A stretch of DNA of 64,000 nucleotides, taken from NCBI GenBank assembly GCA_031841125.1, contig CM063109.1, positions 12,314,321-12,378,320 on the forward strand, written 5' to 3'. This document shows positions 58,640-64,000 of this stretch, one piece after another; the first letter of the stretch is position 1; each line of letters begins with the position of its first letter. Position numbers and translations under genes: made by a program. The notes under the pieces were generated by a model, which was given only the letters and a program-made list of their open reading frames with translations, had not been told where the DNA came from and did not search any database. The DNA comes from Acanthococcus lagerstroemiae (Eukaryota > Arthropoda > Insecta > Hemiptera > Eriococcidae).

Positions 58640-59200
58640 CATACGTTCATGGTTTTGCCCGCTTCACGCTTATTAACTGTTCGGTTTCTTTCAGAACTTC
58701 CTCAAACTGATTGTACGAGTCCTACAGGTCCGCCGCCCGTGTTGGTTCTATCCTATTTTTGGACGCCATTCCTTTGCAGTTGTAATGTAAAATTTGTAAG
58801 TCAGTCTTGCTCTCTCTGCTATCTTATATATATTTTGGGACAAGTGTTTTGTAAATTAGCTCAACCATTTCTTTGGAGAGGTGCTCGTCTATGAAAATCA
58901 ACTGGGGAGCCAGCTCAGATTACCTGGCCATTCAGCTTTTCCTTCTTATAGTTTTCTACCAGGTCTTATTTGACCCCATTCTTACTATTCAGTCTAACAA
59001 TCATTGTTAAGGTCTGATTTCTTGAAGGCAGCCCTTGTACTGCCCAGAAATAGTAGTCTTGGAGCTCTACCTCAAGGTTTTCTGTCGCCTTATTAAATAT
59101 TTTCTTCACATCTTCTGACTCCTGGTACAGAATGCCATTAATTATGACATTGTTTTCTTGCTTTATTGCAGAAATAGACTTTAAAAAAAACTTCTAAATT
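58640..59200 (-). pseudogene. Non-LTR retrotransposon ORF1-like remnant
   Basis: On the - strand one finds ENNVIINGILYQESEDVKKI, then NQTLTMIVRLNSKNGVK, and after a stop NYKKEKLNGQVI, the pattern of the nucleic-acid-binding ORF1 domain found in many insect non-LTR elements (RNNIII.GIP...; RPI.VRL; KLKGS.I). Multiple stops show decay. Confidence 0.5.
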
Positions 59201-59425
59201 CGAGTACATGTAACGTTTATCTTTTTTGTTGTTTCAGTTGTATGAGATGTGTAGTGAGTTTATTCTATCTTGATATTCATTTTTTTTTTTTAACATACAT
59301 ATTTACTTTTTTGATGTACCATGTGCATATGTGTTACCGGAAATGTTGATTGTTCAAAGATTACAAAAACGCCTAGTCCATCACACGAGTTCCTAAAATG
59401 ACCAGGTCATGACTATAATGACTAG

Positions 59426-59578
59426 CAGTGGCGCAAATACGGGAGAACCCCCCCCCAACCTCTTATAAGTTTATTTTTGTTCATTTAATGAAAATTGAAC
59501 ATAGTGAAAAAATACCTACTTTTTCTTCTATGATTTCAGCCCCCCCCCCCCCAGAAGGAACGATTAGTTACGCTACTG
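59426..59578. mobile_element. hAT-type MITE with 8-bp duplication
   Basis: Starts CAGTGGCGCAAATACGG and ends TTACGCTACTG. Flanks are ATGACTAG (59418-59425) and ATGACAAG (59579-59586), matching at seven of eight positions. Contains two C-runs. Confidence 0.8.
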
Positions 59579-60017
59579 ATGACAAGGACGTAATAACGTG
59601 TATTTTAATTGTTGTAGGCAAATGCGTTGTTGATTTATAAGATTATAAAGCTGGCCTAGGCTGTCTTGTGAGTGCCGGAGAGGTAGTAGGTACTATCAAT
59701 CTTGAGGACAAAGAATGACTCAGTAGTGAAAATGAACAAAAAAATAGTTTATGCTTTTACATACTTGAGTATTACGTTGGTAAGAAAAACCATCTAAAAT
59801 AATTGTAGAATGAAGTACAATATGACGTTTTATTCTACAGATGAGAGGAAAGCACGAACAAGAAGAAATCTGGAACATCCGAAACGTATAATGAGCTATC
59901 ACGTTTTCAGTTATCGTTGAGCCGTCAGTGTAGAAACGCGCATGCGCGGGAACATATTATAGAACAGGTGTTTTGTCTAAAATTCCCTAGACATTTAAAA
60001 TTTCATAAATCCCACTA

Positions 60018-60085
60018 GTGACGTGTCGAAGAAAAGGGTCTTAGTGGTAAGTGAACATTCAGGCTCTTTTCTTGTGACATGTCAC
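60018..60085. repeat. Short foldback (GTGACRTGTC family), copy 2
   Basis: GTGACGTGTCGAAGAAAAGGG faces CTCTTTTCTTGTGACATGTCAC; same family as 7494-7569. Confidence 0.6.
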
Positions 60086-60351
60086 TCTTCTGTTCTTTAA
60101 AATCACGTTAAGCAGTCACTTTAGCTCCTAAAAACTGTGATTAAAATCGTACTTTACCATCATCTATAGAATAAATTTATAAAATTACTCGTAAATTTTC
60201 GAAACTTCTGCCATATTTTTAAACTTTTGATTAATTACTGTTAGATCTTTCAAACTTGAATTCTGTAATATGTAGTTTACACGAATGTTATAAAGAAGGT
60301 ATACTAATTTGGTGCGGTAGGTACACCTATAGTCATTTCAAAATGCAATTA

Positions 60352-60718
60352 GGGGTCGTTCATTAATTATGTACAGCCCCCGGGGGGGGGGGGGGGTAAA
60401 AATCTCTACATAGCCTTACTGAGAAGGGGAGAGGTAGAAGCCATTCTTACGTAATATTTTATTACGTAATTTTTAATGTAGCCACCACTAGGCGACACAT
60501 TTTCTACATGCAGCCGCTAAAGATGAGTAAATACACATACAGTGAAACCTGTTGAACCTTTTCAAATGATGTTAATTTATTTTAAAGCTTTTTAGGAAAA
60601 TTCATGAAAAAATCACGTAATAAGGGGAAGGGGGTTCAGTTAATCTTATGTGTCCTTACATGGGGGTAGGGGGTCAAAAACGGCCAAAATCATCCTTACA
60701 TAATTAATGAATGACCCC
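60352..60718. mobile_element. PIF/Harbinger-type MITE with TTA duplication
   Basis: GGGGTCGTTCATTAATTATG at the left and CATAATTAATGAATGACCCC at the right are inverted ends, flanked by TTA (60349-60351 and 60719-60721). TTA or TWA duplications and GGGGTCATTCATTAAT-like ends are typical of PIF/Harbinger MITEs common in insects. Confidence 0.85.
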
Positions 60719-61129
60719 TTAATCCACGTTTGCATGTGTTCAAATGTGCCCAGAAGTTGTGATCAAACGAAACTGTATATGCAAAGTACTAGTGCGCAGA
60801 GGTATACTAGACACTGCCTGCTCCTGATTAGGAATTAACGAATAGGCCTACTCAATTTTGCGAATTTCAAGATTTCCTAAATTATTACGGAATTCAAGTT
60901 ATTTAGTTACTATCCCTCGTTCCTAAAACCCAACGACAGTGATGTTATTGCCTGGACATTCTCAAGTTTTCCGTAATTTTCGACACTTCCGGTAACACAA
61001 ATACAATACTATTTTCTGTACAAGCTCGTTCTCTCCTCTTTGATGCCGAATTCTGTTATGGAAATATTCTGATGTAATAAAGTACTTTTCATTTATAATT
61101 AATAAATTTTTTATTATGTCCTGAATTGT

Positions 61130-61284
61130 CAGGGGCGGATACAGAAAATAATTTCGGGGAGGGGGAGGGGTCCGAATGAAAAATGGTATAGACGAAACAT
61201 AATAGCTTTAGGTCACTATAGACAGATTTAAATGTTTGGTATTTCATGGGGGCGACCTCCCCCCCCCCTCTGTATCCGCCACTG
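61130..61284. mobile_element. hAT-type MITE with 8-bp duplication
   Basis: CAGGGGCGGATACAG at the left and CTGTATCCGCCACTG at the right. Flanks are TGAATTGT and TAAATTGT, matching at seven of eight positions. Confidence 0.85.
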
Positions 61285-61384
61285 TAAATTGTGCATAGTG
61301 GCATAACGTGCATAAGAATACTGCCATATGTATGCGCGAAAATTTTGGCTTGTGTAGTGGTTTCGCACACGTAATGTAATGGTA

Positions 61385-61846
61385 CGGCGTAGTTGGAAAC
61401 AAGTGATCCGTGAGCGCATTTCCACTACAAATAAATGTGTTCTTGGGGAAGCACCACTGCCAAACGCATTCCATGCGTGTGCGTTTCTTTTGAAAAGACA
61501 ATATTTCGTAGTGGCATTACCACTCTGATACGTGCACGCAGAGCAACTACATTTTCATATTTTAATGTGAAAATTTTCAAGGGGGTAGTGGTACGACGTA
61601 GTGAGAAACAAGTGGTCCGTGAGCGCAGTTCTACTACGAAGAAATCGACGTAGTGGGAAACAAGTGGTCCGTGAGCGCAGTTCCACCACGAAGAGATATG
61701 TCGTCGGCGTAGCGCCACTGCCATCCGCATTCCATGCGTGTGCGTTTTCTTTGAAAAGACAATGGGTCGTAGTGGCATTTCCACTCTAATACGTGTACAC
61801 AGCGCAACTAGATTTTCATGTTTTTAGTGGGAAAATCTTCAACGGG
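61385..61846. repeat. CCCGTTGAAGATT MITE family, copy 3 (tandem pair, inverted)
   Basis: Ends AAAATCTTCAACGGG at 61846. Two successive related units (about 61385-61585 and 61590-61846) each contain CGCATTCCATGCGTGTGCG, GAAAAGACAAT and GTAGTGGCATT, all present inverted in copy 1 at 7096-7365. Confidence 0.65.
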
Positions 61847-61881
61847 CAGCTTGAAAATTTAGGGGGTAATAAATAAATAAA

Positions 61882-61903
61882 ATAATAATAATAATAATAA
61901 AAA
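61882..61903. repeat. (AATA/ATA)n microsatellite
   Basis: Short run of AATAATAATAATAATAATA. Confidence 0.7.
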
Positions 61904-62614
61904 TTGTTAGAGGGACAGCCATGCCGACCGACATTTCAGCATATTTAATCCAATTTTGACTCATTAAAAGTGGATTATATTTTCTTCTGAAACCTTGAAA
62001 AAGTAAAATTCAGTCATATCTATCAACGAAAAAAGAAAAACAAAACCAAAAAGAAACATACTATTAATAACTTGTGAGATAACTGCTGGGGACTGAAATA
62101 TCAACATTTTTGAAGAATAACTCATATATCGCAATGGGGCCTTGCCCCATGCCTGGATGGCGTGATATGAAATAAAAAATGAAAGAACCTGGAAAAACGT
62201 TGGGATCCAGCCGTGTAGAAAAGGGAGCCCTTTTGTTAACCCCTGAATATAGTGGGAGCCCTGCTTCACTCTAGAGCTGTGCGTTTTTTTGTGTTTTTAC
62301 AATATTTTCATAGTTTGCGGAAGTGCGGACTCAAAGGTCCACATTCAAGGTATAATTCCCAATGTTTTGGTTTTTTTTTTCTTTCAAATTATTATACTGT
62401 GTTGTAGTCTTATGTGAGATCTTACCTTTAAATAGAAAAAAAAAAAAATGATCGTATTTGCCAATTTGACGAGAAAATATGAAAATTCAAAAACTGTATC
62501 CAATTTCGGTAGATATTTCCAAATACATAGCTAGATAGACAGATAGATAGATAGAAGATAAAAATGCTATCAAATACATATATCCAACCGAATAAGATTC
62601 TTTTTTCTTCACAG

Positions 62615-63186
62615 CTTTCGATCTGTAGTCGAATTGTTGTAGTAAAAGACGAGAACTATGAAAACTACATGCAAAATTATATCGTCAGTAAGAAGATCAA
62701 CCAAAAGTGTATTTTCGTTGGTGGGATTCTTAAAACAGAAATTTTGCGGAGCAGAGTTATCGATACGATCAATATCCAGAATCATAGCTCTTCCAGGTTG
62801 TAAAACTGGAAACTAGTTCGCCGACAGTTTCCAATTTTACCACCAAAACATTATCTTTTTAGGTCGTAAAAGTATAAACGGAATATTAATGGAAAATAAT
62901 GTTGAATATCACGCAGGTATTCGTCAAAACTTGAAAGAAAAAAAGGCCTATCAGATATTTGTGCTAGAGGTAGCCTCCCATGAGTGCATATTACAATACG
63001 AAAAAATACGAGTAGGTTATCTAATTCATAGATCGATGTAGTGCAAAATTTGTGGATTTGTGCAGCGATAAAAATTCTCATAAATTTCTTCCAGGAAGAA
63101 AAAATCTACTAGGGAATCTATTAGGACGGCATTTCACAAACTTGAATTCGTCCAGAATATTCAAGATCTTGTTCATCAATTAAATG
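62615..63186 (+). CDS. Possible two-exon stretch of an unidentified gene near the right edge
   Basis: Exon 62615..62796 follows a strong acceptor (TTTTTTCTTCACAG) and is open only in phase 0, reading RIVVVKDENYENYMQNYIV, CIFVGGILKTEILRSRVI and so on. It ends in donor TCCAG/GTTGTA in phase 2. Exon 63095..63186 follows acceptor TTTCTTCCAG and enters in phase 2: KKKSTRESIRTAFHKLEFV, QNIQDLVHQLN, ending at AATG/GTAAATG in phase 1. The phases agree. Residue choice looks like a real, hydrophilic helical protein, but I do not recognise the family. A start could be ATG 62564 without splicing, or lie upstream (a phase-0 candidate of 15 codons at 59842..59886). The end is not visible. Confidence 0.4.
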
Positions 63187-64000
63187 GTAAATGAAACAAC
63201 TCACTCAATTTGCCAATATAGTCGGTATAACAAGCGACCTCGCGGATCGCGAGGTAGTAACAGGATGTTTGCCATTGGGACTGTGCAAATTGTAGAAGCG
63301 CTAGTGTAGAATAGGTATTTTTTGATAAGCGAACGGTGATTTGACGACACACAGTTGATGGAGAACGCAACTGAGCTAAAACTGAACTATGAACTGTAAA
63401 CAATTCAGTCGTATTTAATGGGGGGGGGGGATGAAAATTCGATTGCAATAGGGCGCTTGCAGCGCTGCGCGCAGGCAAACACTGTAAAAACGTCAAAATG
63501 TCAACCGGATCCAGATTACTGATCTGAGTCTCATCTCATTTTGTAAAAATTTGCTCCTTCATATTAATCTGAATCGATAATGATGAGTCTGGCTGAATTC
63601 CAGGGCCTGAGATGCGGAGTCCCAAAATTTAATTTGGCATGTATATTCATCGCCACACACCTTAACAAGAGAATGGAGTTAACCCATCGGCCTATACAAA
63701 TCAACATACTTTCTCTTCTCTCTCAAAAGTGGATAGTATGTCATCTATTTTTGTATCGTAGTATTTTTAGAAGCAAAACAAAACAAAAATGATAATACAC
63801 ATTCTAGCCTGGGATATTATTTACATCACATCGCAGCTTACTTTTGACCTTGTATAGTTGCGAATATATGCATTTTTTAGGTTCAGGAGAATTTGCACTT
63901 GTGTAGAAAATTTGCATTTAGACGCAAAATTTCCACTGGTTCGCGTTGGGATTTGTTTCATCGACAGCGTAACCTAGGTTCACAGTTAGTGGATAAAAGT
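63187..64000. other. Right edge, no gene recognised
   Basis: A G-run at 63420-63430. No further exon matching phase 1 after 63186 was found before the window ends. Confidence 0.4.

Noticed and set aside
62863..62916. A short exon-like segment (after CTTTTTAG, ending GCAG/GTATTC)
   Set aside because: Its only open frame needs entry phase 1, while the exon before it ends in phase 2 and would hit a stop. The exon at 63095 fits directly, so this one is probably chance.
1..64000. tRNA genes
   Set aside because: I looked for A-box and B-box words with a cloverleaf and saw none convincing; a tRNAscan-SE run would settle it.

Overview
This is a stretch of animal nuclear DNA, most likely from an insect. 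The genes are broken into many short exons with GT..AG introns. The base composition is AT-rich, and intronic and intergenic DNA is crowded with transposon debris (hAT, PIF/Harbinger, pogo, MULE, Ginger-like, RTE, Jockey-like and gypsy pieces). A hemipteran would fit the repeat-rich, long-intron look, but the sequence alone does not fix the order.

Three host genes can be built exon by exon, all on the + strand. (1) 12386-28056: a 13-exon acyl-CoA synthetase of the ACSS3 (propionyl/short-chain) type, about 657 aa, with every splice phase consistent and all adenylation motifs present. (2) 33607-45920: an 11-exon secreted alpha/beta-hydrolase carboxylesterase of 539 aa, with a Ser-Asp-His triad and an unusual oxyanion-hole and nucleophile-elbow sequence. 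(3) about 50874-51965: a small MYCBP (AMY-1)-like coiled-coil protein of about 99 aa, with an uncertain first exon. The three genes show no obvious shared pathway. Weaker possible coding exons lie at 148-2795, 56022-56107, 58210-58387 and 62615-63186.

Layout: 1-12 kb has little coding sequence (a hAT MITE at 324-486, a pogo-type MITE at 10170-10653 and other foldbacks). 12-28 kb is the synthetase gene; its introns hold a deleted Ginger-like integrase element (14052-15745), two RTE retrotransposon pieces, and a repeat block present twice and split by a MITE. 29.6-33.4 kb is a nested repeat complex. It contains an 83-84 bp minisatellite cut in two by a 1.68 kb inverted-repeat element, then the 3' end of a gypsy-type retrotransposon (integrase tail, polypurine tract, LTR), and inside that a 5S rRNA-derived sequence. 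33.6-46 kb is the esterase gene. Its introns carry a Jockey-like reverse-transcriptase remnant, a MULE-like element that encodes only a SWIM zinc-finger protein and has arrays of short inverted motifs at both ends with a 9-bp target duplication, a hAT MITE, and about 2 kb of degenerate AT-rich repeat. 46-64 kb holds further MITEs, the MYCBP-like gene, an integrase-core remnant followed by a long A tract, and a few possible exons running towards the right edge.

The best candidates for something undescribed are the SWIM-only MULE-like element (37324-38540), the 5S-derived sequence inside a foldback (32513-32998), and the Ginger-like element with motif-studded long terminal inverted repeats.
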